A stretch of 13,568 bases of DNA from contig JADYZI010000196.1 in NCBI GenBank assembly GCA_020853255.1, forward strand, positions 1 through 13,568, in the 5' to 3' direction. This DNA is from Acidobacteriota bacterium. Its GTDB lineage: Bacteria > Acidobacteriota > Blastocatellia > Pyrinomonadales > Pyrinomonadaceae. The notes beneath the pieces were generated by a model, which saw only the letters and a list, made by a program, of their open reading frames with translations, was not told the origin of the DNA and searched no databases. Both the position numbers and the translations under genes were made by a program. Below, piece after piece: positions 7,385 through 13,362 of this stretch; the stretch's first letter is position 1, and each line of letters begins with the position of its first letter.

Positions 7385-8011
7385 TTAGTTCTTTTGCAAC
7401 ACCATCAATCCATCGCGTATCGGCAGCAGGACGTTCGAGACGCGGGCGTCGGCGAGGACCATTTGGTTGAAGTCGTGGAGGGCTTGCGCGTTTTCGTCCT
7501 TTTGTTCATCGAGGACGCGGCCACTCCAGAGGACGTTGTCGGCGATGATGAAGCCGCCGCTTGCGAGTTTGTCGAAGACGAGGTTGTAGTAGTTTGAATA
7601 GTTTGGCTTGTCGGCGTCGATGAAGACGAGGTCGAAGGTTTCGGGAAGCTGCGGGATGATCTCGACGGCTGGCCCGAGGTGAAATTCGATCGAATCTTTG
7701 AATTTGGTGCGTTCGACGAACGAACGCGCGACGCGGTTCGTTTCTTCGTTTACATCGAGCGTGATGACCTTGCCGCCTGTCGCAAGCCCTTCGGCAAAAC
7801 AGAGAGCCGAGTAGCCAAGATATGTGCCGATCTCGAGGACGACCTTTGGCCTTATCATACGCGAGAACATTGACAAGACGCGGCCTTGAAAAAAGCCCGA
7901 AAGCATCGACGAATCTTCATAATGCGCATAGCAGTGTTCGCGAAGTTCTTGGAGGACATCGCTTTCGCCCGATGTGAAAGATTCTGCGTATTGGATCCAT
8001 GTATCTTGCAT
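7385..8011 (-). CDS. Class I SAM-dependent O-methyltransferase (Methyltransf_3 / COMT-like)
   Basis: Soluble methyltransferase of 208 residues that transfers a methyl group from S-adenosylmethionine to a hydroxyl. Motif I is LEIGTYLGYSAL at 59-70, and the acidic end of strand 2 is D86 in ITLDVNEE. The metal-binding residues of the catechol/caffeoyl-CoA O-methyltransferase family are present: D132 in FIDADK, and D158-N159 in ADNVLWSG. The C-terminal LPIRDGLMVLQK is also characteristic. Relatives methylate catechols, caffeoyl-CoA or, in Bacillus TrmR, tRNA 5-hydroxyuridine; the substrate here is not readable. I chose the ATG at 8011. A GTG at 8029 would add six residues but lies inside the stem of the repeat at 8026-8045. 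No Shine-Dalgarno is clear for either. Confidence 0.92.
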   Translation of the reverse strand: MQDTWIQYAESFTSGESDVLQELREHCYAHYEDSSMLSGFFQGRVLSMFSRMIRPKVVLEIGTYLGYSALCFAEGLATGGKVITLDVNEETNRVARSFVERTKFKDSIEFHLGPAVEIIPQLPETFDLVFIDADKPNYSNYYNLVFDKLASGGFIIADNVLWSGRVLDEQKDENAQALHDFNQMVLADARVSNVLLPIRDGLMVLQKN

Positions 8012-8025
8012 ATTGAAATGAATTG

Positions 8026-8148
8026 CCACTAGCTTTAGCTAGTGGTTTACGGAAAAAAGAAATGTAACGGCTTTAGCCGAACCTTTCATTAAATTGGGCT
8101 AAAGCCCAGAAACAGGACTTACCCTTAACCTCCACCTAAAGGTGGAGG
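8026..8148. repeat. Symmetrical four-hairpin element (inverted pair of REP-like pairs)
   Basis: Four perfect stem-loops with four-base loops: CCACTAGC-TTTA-GCTAGTGG (8026-8045), CGGC-TTTA-GCCG (8068-8079), TGGGC-TAAA-GCCCA (8095-8108) and CCTCCACC-TAAA-GGTGGAGG (8129-8148). The first two have loop TTTA and the last two its complement TAAA, so the second pair is the first pair turned round. In each half an 8-bp stem is outermost and a 4-5-bp stem innermost, with centres 37-38 bases apart. The element fills the gap between the response regulator and the methyltransferase. Stem sequences differ while loop and layout are kept, which points to selection on structure. Confidence 0.8.
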
Positions 8149-8160
8149 CAACGTAAAAAT

Positions 8161-8781
8161 CTACAGATCGACGCGGACCAAACCCCTTTTGATCGCTGTT
8201 GTCGCGGCGGATGTGCGGTCTGATACGCCGATCTTGCCGAAAATATTCTGGACGTGCGATTTCACTGTATTTTCCGAAACTTCCAGCGCATACGCGATCT
8301 CTTTGTTTGACATCCCGCCGACGATCATCCGCAGCACTTTCGATTCGGTCGGTGTGAGTTCTTCGCGGCCAATATTCTCGCTCAAAACCAGCGCGATCTC
8401 AGAGGGAATATATTTGCGTCCGGCTGCTACTGTCCGAATGGCTTTTACCAATTCCTCCGGCGACACATCTTTGCAAATAAACCCGGCCGCGCCTTTCTTC
8501 AATGCCGCCGCTATTTCGGCGTCGCCCGCGTGTTCGGCCAAGACGATGATCTTTGCCTTTGGGTCTTCGGCAAAGTAATTGTCCAGATCGTCAAGCGAGC
8601 AAGAATCGGGAAGCCGAAGGCCGAGGATCGTTACATCGGGTTTGAGTTCAGTGAATTTCGCAAAACCGTCGGCGGCGTTGTCGGCCTCAGCGGCCAACGC
8701 GATGTCAACTTGCGTCCCCAATACCGCCTGCACACCGAGGCGAGTTAAAGGCTGATCTTCGACTAGCAAGAGTTCGATCAT
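8161..8781 (-). CDS. NarL/FixJ-type response regulator with a degenerate receiver domain
   Basis: Cytosolic DNA-binding regulator of 206 residues: receiver-like domain (about 1-122) and LuxR-type helix-turn-helix (about 141-199; ELTPTESKVLRMIVGGMSNK and SENTVKSHVQNIFGKI). The acidic pair E8-D9 in LLVEDQP and K104 in FICKD are kept. The phosphoacceptor position, normally Asp as in NarL DLILLDLNMP, is G54 in DVTILGLRLP, and the conserved Ser/Thr is A82 in IIVLAEHA. Ordinary aspartyl phosphorylation is therefore unlikely; the domain may work constitutively, by dimerisation or by ligand binding. No histidine kinase is nearby. ATG 8781 is preferred over TTG 8787, because MIELLLVEDQP is the natural start. 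A 31-base-arm hairpin (8788-8864) ends seven bases upstream of the ATG and may affect expression. Target genes are unknown. Confidence 0.92.
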   Translation of the reverse strand: MIELLLVEDQPLTRLGVQAVLGTQVDIALAAEADNAADGFAKFTELKPDVTILGLRLPDSCSLDDLDNYFAEDPKAKIIVLAEHAGDAEIAAALKKGAAGFICKDVSPEELVKAIRTVAAGRKYIPSEIALVLSENIGREELTPTESKVLRMIVGGMSNKEIAYALEVSENTVKSHVQNIFGKIGVSDRTSAATTAIKRGLVRVDL

Positions 8782-8787
8782 CGTCAA

Positions 8788-8864
8788 TGCAGAAGCCCGC
8801 GCGTCAGCAAGGGCTTAATGCGGGCGTTGAATGTTAAGCCCTTGCTGACATGCGGGCTTCCGCA
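8788..8864. repeat. Long inverted repeat between alaS fragment and response regulator
   Basis: Arms 8788-8818 and 8834-8864 pair at 28 of 31 positions around a 15-base loop; the inner 16 pairs are perfect. Each arm is one copy of a unit of the form GAAGCCCGC-nn-GTCAGCAAGGGCTTAA, so two copies face each other. Within a single unit AGCCC and GGGCT can also pair. It starts about 20 bases beyond the alaS stop in the minus direction and ends next to the response-regulator start. There is no T-run, so a plain intrinsic terminator is not the best reading. Confidence 0.8.
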
Positions 8865-8883
8865 ATGCTTACGCCCGAACGTC

Positions 8884-9705
8884 TCACCGAGCGAGCGATG
8901 CTGCAAAATCGACCAGCGGTTTGATGAGGTCGGTTTCGTAATTTGTTTTTACGTGCTGCATTACGGCGGTCATTCGCTCGAGGCCCATTCCGGTATCGAC
9001 GGACGGGGCCGGCAGCGGCGTTAGCAAGAACGATCCGTCGTCCTCAAGCGTCCGGTTGTACTGCATAAAGACGAGGTTCCAGATCTCCATCGTCGTGTCG
9101 CCGGGGCCGTTTACCCAATGCGGCGAGTTCTTTTCCGGGTCGTTCGGGTCTTCGCCCATATAATAATGGATCTCCGAACACGGGCCGCACGGGCCCGTAT
9201 CGCCCATTTGCCAGAAATTATCCTTTCTGCCAAAACCAAGCACACGTTCCGATTTTGCACCGGCCTTTATCCACAAACCGCGTGCTTCATCGTCTGGCCC
9301 GACCTCATCGTCGCCCGCAAATACCGAGAACCAAAGCCGTTCGGTCGGAAGCTTGAATTCGTTTACAAGCAAATCCCAAGCATAATTTATCGCGTCTTCC
9401 TTAAAATAATCGCCGAACGAAAAATTCCCGAGCATCTCAAAGAACGTGTGATGCCTTGCGGTCTTGCCAACCTCGTCGAGATCGTTATGCTTGCCGCCGG
9501 CGCGAATGCATTTTTGCGAAGACGCCGCGCGGGTGTAATCGCGCTTCTCAATGCCAAGAAACACGTCCTTGAACTGGTTCATTCCCGCGTTGGTGAACAG
9601 TAGCGTTGGATCATTCGCCGGCAGCAGCGGCGACGAATGAACGATCTTGTGGCCATTTCGCTCAAAGTATTGCAGGAATTTCTCTCTGACCTGGTTTCCC
9701 GTCAT
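8884..9705 (-). CDS. alaS: Alanyl-tRNA synthetase, truncated to the catalytic domain
   Basis: Only 273 residues from ATG 9705, against about 870 for a full AlaS. The class II catalytic part looks intact: [14 protein letters not shown] at the start, [15 protein letters not shown] at 37-51, [17 protein letters not shown] at 64-80, [16 protein letters not shown] at 87-102, [14 protein letters not shown] at 169-182, [12 protein letters not shown] at 207-218 and motif 3 DTGMGLERM at 237-245. It ends at [18 protein letters not shown]. The tRNA-binding helical, editing and C-Ala domains are missing. Dropping one base near 8889 would read LAGETFG, close to what the family has at this point, so a frameshift plus deletion is likely. 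It cannot be a complete synthetase. The cell must have another alaS or the rest of this one elsewhere. TTG 9711 is rejected as the start. Confidence 0.9.
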   Translation of the reverse strand: MTGNQVREKFLQYFERNGHKIVHSSPLLPANDPTLLFTNAGMNQFKDVFLGIEKRDYTRAASSQKCIRAGGKHNDLDEVGKTARHHTFFEMLGNFSFGDYFKEDAINYAWDLLVNEFKLPTERLWFSVFAGDDEVGPDDEARGLWIKAGAKSERVLGFGRKDNFWQMGDTGPCGPCSEIHYYMGEDPNDPEKNSPHWVNGPGDTTMEIWNLVFMQYNRTLEDDGSFLLTPLPAPSVDTGMGLERMTAVMQHVKTNYETDLIKPLVDFAASLAR

Positions 9706-9780
9706 AACCAAATCTTATCACTTTGGGCGTGCAGTTCTAAATCCAGCGCCGGTGACTGAAAGTCCTTGCCCCATCTGAAA

Positions 9781-9809
9781 ATGCATCATTTTGAACCAAC
9801 TTGATGCAT
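9781..9809. promoter_or_regulatory. Candidate operator dyad in the alaS / sigma factor divergent gap
   Basis: ATGCATCA at 9781-9788 and its exact reverse complement TGATGCAT at 9802-9809 are 13 bases apart, with centres 21 bases (two helical turns) apart, as expected for a dimeric regulator binding one face. It lies in the gap of about 177 bases between the divergent alaS fragment and the sigma factor gene. No firm -35/-10 boxes could be placed beside it, so its role is a guess. Confidence 0.3.
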
Positions 9810-9882
9810 AACCGTATCCCCAGAATCTTGCGAAATAGCCGCCTGATGTGCTATTCATAAACCGCGTCGCCTGCAATTCCTC

Positions 9883-10455
9883 ATGAAGAAGAGTTTTTCG
9901 GTTGGGCAAAAGGAGTTTGATGCCCTGCTGGACCTGCTTTCCGAGAACCGGGAAGAGGCCGGTGAAAAATACGAGCGCCTTCGCGCCGGCCTTTTGCGCT
10001 ATTTTCGATATAAAGGCTGCATCGAACCCTCGGATCTCGTTGATGAGACGTTTGATCGGGTCGCCCGCCGTGCGGACACCTTCGATCCTGACCTTAGCGA
10101 ACACCCCGAACGTTTTTTTTATGGATTTGCATCCCGCATTGCCCTCGAGCATCGGCGCGGTCTTGCCCGACGGGTCCCGCTTGATGGATCTGAAACTGCA
10201 AATAACAGCATGGTGGAAGAACGCATCAATGATTCGGACCTCGAACATCTTGAACGATGTCTCGGCGCCCTGGAAACGGCCGACTTCGAGTTGATCACCG
10301 AGTATCATAGCCTCGACGGGCAGGCACGGATTGAACTCCGCCAAAAAATATGCGTGCGGCTAAATGCAACACCAACAGCTGTTTACGCCAGAGTTTCTCG
10401 CATCAGAAGCAAGCTGAAGCGGTGCATCGAGGGTCACCGGAAAAACAACGTGTAA
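9883..10455 (+). CDS. ECF-like RNA polymerase sigma factor (Acidobacterial-type)
   Basis: Cytosolic protein of 190 residues. The segment GEKYERLRAGLLRYFRYKGCIEPSDLVDETFDRVARR at 27-63 matches region 2 of the ECF-like sigma factors common in Acidobacteriota. RFFYGFASRIALEHRR at 77-92 continues it, and a connecting segment ends in HLERCLGALETADFELITEY at 122-141. The C-terminal ICVRLNATPTAVYARVSRIRSKLKRCIE at 156-183 is the region 4 helix-turn-helix. It should direct RNA polymerase to a small regulon, perhaps including its own promoter. The ATG at 9883 gives a natural N-terminus, although no Shine-Dalgarno is visible. The membrane anti-sigma-like gene follows after 52 bases and then a kinase, suggesting that envelope or kinase signals control it. 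Regulon and signal are not readable. Confidence 0.85.
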   Translation: MKKSFSVGQKEFDALLDLLSENREEAGEKYERLRAGLLRYFRYKGCIEPSDLVDETFDRVARRADTFDPDLSEHPERFFYGFASRIALEHRRGLARRVPLDGSETANNSMVEERINDSDLEHLERCLGALETADFELITEYHSLDGQARIELRQKICVRLNATPTAVYARVSRIRSKLKRCIEGHRKNNV

Positions 10456-10507
10456 GATTTTGGGCAAAAATTTCAATTACAAGTAGCGAGTACTGCATAA
10501 GCAAGCC

Positions 10508-11326
10508 GTGCCGATCGACGACCATAAAATAAGAGAATTCCTGCTCGGGTGCTCCTCCGAACGCGATGAGGAGGCCATCGGCATGCGGCTGATCTCCGAT
10601 GAGCAATTCAGCGAAGAAATAGGCCGCGCGGAGAGTGAACTCGTCGAGGCCCACCTCGACGGCATGCTTTCGAAGGACGAGGAACGGCTGTTTGACGCGA
10701 ATTTTTTGGTGTCGAGCGAGCGTAGGGCACTTCTCGACGAGATAAATGCACTGCGATCGGCGACGCGCAAGCTCTCGGCCGCAGGCGCCGAGCCGAAACG
10801 TTCTGCCGCAAAGAGTGATAGTACCCGGTTCGTCTCTTATTTCCGTCGTCGGCCGATGTTTGCGTTGGCCGCGATCCTGCCGATCCTGATCGTTGGTGTG
10901 ACGCTCGCCTATCTGCTGCTTCGTGACAACCGCACGCCGCTTGAGGTCGAATATGCGGCGTTGAATCGGCGGGACCTCGCCGATCCCGCAAGCATGCAGG
11001 GCCTCACGGCGATCAGCTTAATTCCGGGAAACTTTCGGGACGCGGGCAAAACTGCGGCGCGAAAAGGGTCGGACTTGTCGGACGCTGTCCTCTTTCGCCT
11101 CGAACTTCCTGTTCCAGAAACCGAAGGATCGGAACTTGAGGCCGCGATCGAACGATCAGGAAAGCAGATATTCACCATTCCGGGGCGAGTGTTTCGAAAC
11201 GCTTTCGGTTCGGAGCTTCGATTCATTGTCCCGAAAACGGTCCTGCCGCCGGGCCAATACACGATTGTCGTCCGCGCGGTTGGCGAACGCAATACCGACG
11301 TGACCTATCAGCTTTGGATCGAATAA
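10508..11326 (+). CDS. Anti-sigma-factor-like single-pass membrane protein
   Basis: Protein of 272 residues with no enzyme motif. The cytoplasmic N-terminus (1-90; IREFLLGCSSERDEEAIGMRLISDEQF and AESELVEAHLDGMLSKDEERLFDANFLVSSERR) is the acidic helical region found beside ECF-like sigma factors in Acidobacteriota. It lacks the His-x3-Cys-x2-Cys of zinc anti-sigma factors. A basic stretch (FRRRP, 112-116) precedes one membrane helix at about 117-138 (FALAAILPILIVGVTLAYLLL). The rest, about 140-272, should be outside the cytoplasm; its end (FIVPKTVLPPGQYTIVVRAVGERNTDVTYQLWI) looks like a beta-sandwich. It probably holds the preceding sigma factor at the membrane; direct binding is inference. 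The start is a GTG at 10508, the only one that keeps the N-terminal helix. No clear ribosome-binding site is seen. Confidence 0.75.
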   Translation: MPIDDHKIREFLLGCSSERDEEAIGMRLISDEQFSEEIGRAESELVEAHLDGMLSKDEERLFDANFLVSSERRALLDEINALRSATRKLSAAGAEPKRSAAKSDSTRFVSYFRRRPMFALAAILPILIVGVTLAYLLLRDNRTPLEVEYAALNRRDLADPASMQGLTAISLIPGNFRDAGKTAARKGSDLSDAVLFRLELPVPETEGSELEAAIERSGKQIFTIPGRVFRNAFGSELRFIVPKTVLPPGQYTIVVRAVGERNTDVTYQLWIE

Positions 11327-11360
11327 CGCTCCCTTTGATTCCGCCTAAAACAGAAAAAGA

Positions 11361-11389
11361 TTGCGAAAATCTCGATTTCGCACGATACT
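11361..11389 (+). promoter_or_regulatory. Candidate sigma-70 promoter for the kinase gene
   Basis: TTGCGA (11361-11366) and GATACT (11384-11389) are 17 bases apart, each matching the consensus at 4 of 6 positions. The spacer contains a near-perfect small dyad (GCGAAAATC-TC-GATTTCGC, one bulged base, 11363-11381), which might be an operator. If the promoter is real, transcription would start near 11395. That excludes the GTG at 11393 as the start and favours ATG 11438. It would let the kinase be expressed apart from the sigma factor. Confidence 0.35.
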
Positions 11390-11437
11390 TTAGTGCGCTC
11401 CGGCCTGAGTTCGGGCCGCAAGCCCCGCATTTTAGCC

Positions 11438-13201
11438 ATGCAGCCTGAATATGACCCGTTCGGATATGGATCCGAGGCGAATAAGCCGCCCGGTGGCTAC
11501 ACCGTCGGCAATATTCTGCATGGGCGTTTTTTGATCGAAGAGGATCTGAGCGACGCCGCTTTGGGCGGGGGATTTGCTGCCATACGAGCCAAGGACCTGA
11601 AGGAGTATTGCCGTGAGGTGGTCCTCAAAATATCCATACCCTCGCCTGACAGGCTTGATGCGGAAGGCCCCTCGCTTGTGGAAGTCGCGACCGGACTCAA
11701 GCGGCTATCGCACCCGAACATCGAGGAATTCCTCGAATCCGGCCGATTTCCCGATGGGCGTCCGTTTGCCGTGAGTCCCTTTTATTCGGCGGCCATGCGT
11801 CTTGACCAGCTTGCAAACCCGGAAAAACGGCTCGAACTTGCCGCGATCGGACAGCTTGTCGAACAGATCTCTGACGGTATGGGTGCCGCACATTCGAAAG
11901 GCATTCTGCATTGCGACCTGCGGCCCGCGAATATTCTTGTGCCGGAAGGCGAAATAGGTACGAATGCTATTAAGATCGTCAATTTCGGGTCGGGCTGGCC
12001 AGTTGATTGCCGGGGCGAGAGCCTCAATCGACTGCCACCGGGGGCCGAATCGCTTCACTACGCCGCGCCAGAGCTATTGGTGGCCCTTGGCCATCGCTCA
12101 CCGGCATCCGATGTTTACTCGCTCGCCGTCCTCGTTTACCGAATGGTTACCGGCGGGGTTCCATTTTCGGGAAACGAGCGAAAAAGCCAGCTTACCGCGA
12201 TAAACGATGGCTCACCTGAGCCGCCGGGGAATGAGCGCACGGACCTTTCGGCCCACGCAACTGAACTGATCTTGGCCGGCCTGCAATTCGAACCCGCGTT
12301 GCGGCCCCAGAATATGCAGGACTACGGCCTGCGGCTGGCAAATGCGTTAGATCCTCCTCGCGGCATTATCGTCCAAACGGAACCGGCGGCCGCGGACTCA
12401 TATCCCGAGCCGGCCGAACTGGAACCTGCACCGATCGTTGACCCTGAACCGGCGCCGTTGTTTGAGGCATATATTGCGAAGGCCGTGGAGCAAACACATT
12501 TGGCGCCCCGTCCGGCTATTTCCGGCAGAACACTGGCGTGGGTACTGATAATTCTTCTTGTAGTTGGATCACTTTCGATCCCGATCGTCCAGGCGGTTTT
12601 GAAGAACGGACCGCCGCCCGCCCGAATCGAACCCAAAACTGTTCGGGCCATGTCGAAGGATGTCAATTTCCGCCTGAAATACTGGCTCGAAGCGGGGCCG
12701 GCATCGCATCAATATCCGACAGGCGATGGGGCCGCTGATCATCTTGCACTTGCCGCCAGCGCGCACGGTGAGGCCTACGTGCTTGACGAATTCACGGGCG
12801 ACGATGGCAGGCCGGCGTATCGGTTGGTATTTCCCGCTCCCGGCTCGGTCACCATTGAAGCAGAGGCTGGAAAAGCGACCCGGGCAGATCTGGGGCCTTC
12901 GGCCGGTTTGATCTGGATCGTCTGGACCACGGCGACCGACAACGATCTGCGGTCTATTGTTGCTTCTGCCGCGCGCGATGGCTATATCTCGAACGATGAA
13001 AGCCGCCGACGCTTAAGGCACTTTCTGGAGCGCAACCGTAACCTCGGTGTGACCGAAAGATCCGATCCGGCTACGGGACAAACACTGCTTGAGGGTTCCA
13101 CGGGAAAGATCGTATATCGTCTTGATCTGAGAGAAGGCCGCAGCCGACCGCCAACGACGGACAGATCAGTAGAAGGACACTTGGTACCGCCCATGCAATG
13201 A
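11438..13201 (+). CDS. Transmembrane Ser/Thr protein kinase, atypical (NFG in place of DFG)
   Basis: Protein of 587 residues. A Hanks-type kinase domain (about 28-305) has K64 in VVLKIS, a probable helix-C E82, H158-C-D160-L-R-P-A-N165 for the catalytic loop, A210-P-E at the end of the activation segment and SDVYSLAVLVYRMVTGGVPF. Two departures are clear: the metal-binding DFG reads N182-F-G, and the glycine-rich loop is poor (LSDAALGGGFAAIRAKD). The catalytic Asp is kept, so activity may be weak, altered or absent. A Pro/Glu-rich linker (about 313-345) leads to one membrane helix at about 364-388. The outer part (about 400-587) resembles the DUF4384 layout, with AYVLDEF, a central LVFPAPGS and IWIVWTT; this is inference. 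It likely works with the sigma factor/anti-sigma pair upstream. ATG 11438 is preferred over GTG 11393. Confidence 0.85.
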   Translation: MQPEYDPFGYGSEANKPPGGYTVGNILHGRFLIEEDLSDAALGGGFAAIRAKDLKEYCREVVLKISIPSPDRLDAEGPSLVEVATGLKRLSHPNIEEFLESGRFPDGRPFAVSPFYSAAMRLDQLANPEKRLELAAIGQLVEQISDGMGAAHSKGILHCDLRPANILVPEGEIGTNAIKIVNFGSGWPVDCRGESLNRLPPGAESLHYAAPELLVALGHRSPASDVYSLAVLVYRMVTGGVPFSGNERKSQLTAINDGSPEPPGNERTDLSAHATELILAGLQFEPALRPQNMQDYGLRLANALDPPRGIIVQTEPAAADSYPEPAELEPAPIVDPEPAPLFEAYIAKAVEQTHLAPRPAISGRTLAWVLIILLVVGSLSIPIVQAVLKNGPPPARIEPKTVRAMSKDVNFRLKYWLEAGPASHQYPTGDGAADHLALAASAHGEAYVLDEFTGDDGRPAYRLVFPAPGSVTIEAEAGKATRADLGPSAGLIWIVWTTATDNDLRSIVASAARDGYISNDESRRRLRHFLERNRNLGVTERSDPATGQTLLEGSTGKIVYRLDLREGRSRPPTTDRSVEGHLVPPMQ

Positions 13202-13232
13202 TCAGTGGACCGTAATCGTTGAATCGTAAGTA

Positions 13233-13284
13233 CCTTTGCGCTCTTTGTGTTTAAACAAAACTGTTAACACAAAGGCCTCAAAGG
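13233..13284. repeat. Imperfect palindrome between convergent kinase and recX
   Basis: CCTTTGCGCTCTTTGTGTT (13233-13251) pairs with 13266-13284 at 16 of 19 positions across a 14-base loop; the inner nine pairs (CTTTGTGTT/AACACAAAG) are perfect. A further ACACAAAG follows at 13290-13297. The element lies between the convergent ends of the kinase and recX genes, so it could serve as a two-way terminator or be a dispersed repeat. Its CTTTG-rich tandem theme resembles 6192-6254. Confidence 0.65.
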
Positions 13285-13362
13285 GAGGACACAAAGTTCG
13301 CGAAAGAAGCCGAGAACGGCAAGAACTACTTCCAGATCATCTGTTCCATTCCGCTAGTCCCG

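Noticed and set aside
7146..7388. 80-codon plus-strand frame across the hairpin array
   Set aside because: Its whole length is hairpin units and tails, so the open frame is a by-product of the repeats.
8788..8864. Intrinsic terminator of the alaS fragment
   Set aside because: The stem is far longer than usual, no T-run follows on the minus strand, and the two arms are two copies of one unit. A facing repeat pair is the better reading, although it could still stop transcription.
9118..9603. 161-codon plus-strand frame over the alaS fragment
   Set aside because: It is opposite strongly conserved AlaS catalytic motifs and has no domain signature of its own.
9718..10344. 208-codon open frame on the minus strand opposite the sigma factor
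   Set aside because: The plus strand here encodes a recognisable ECF-like sigma factor along its whole length. The minus frame shows no family motif and is best explained as its shadow.
11393..11437. Upstream GTG start for the kinase
   Set aside because: It begins four bases after the -10 box of the best promoter candidate and adds a 15-residue basic stretch with no family match. ATG 11438 fits better.
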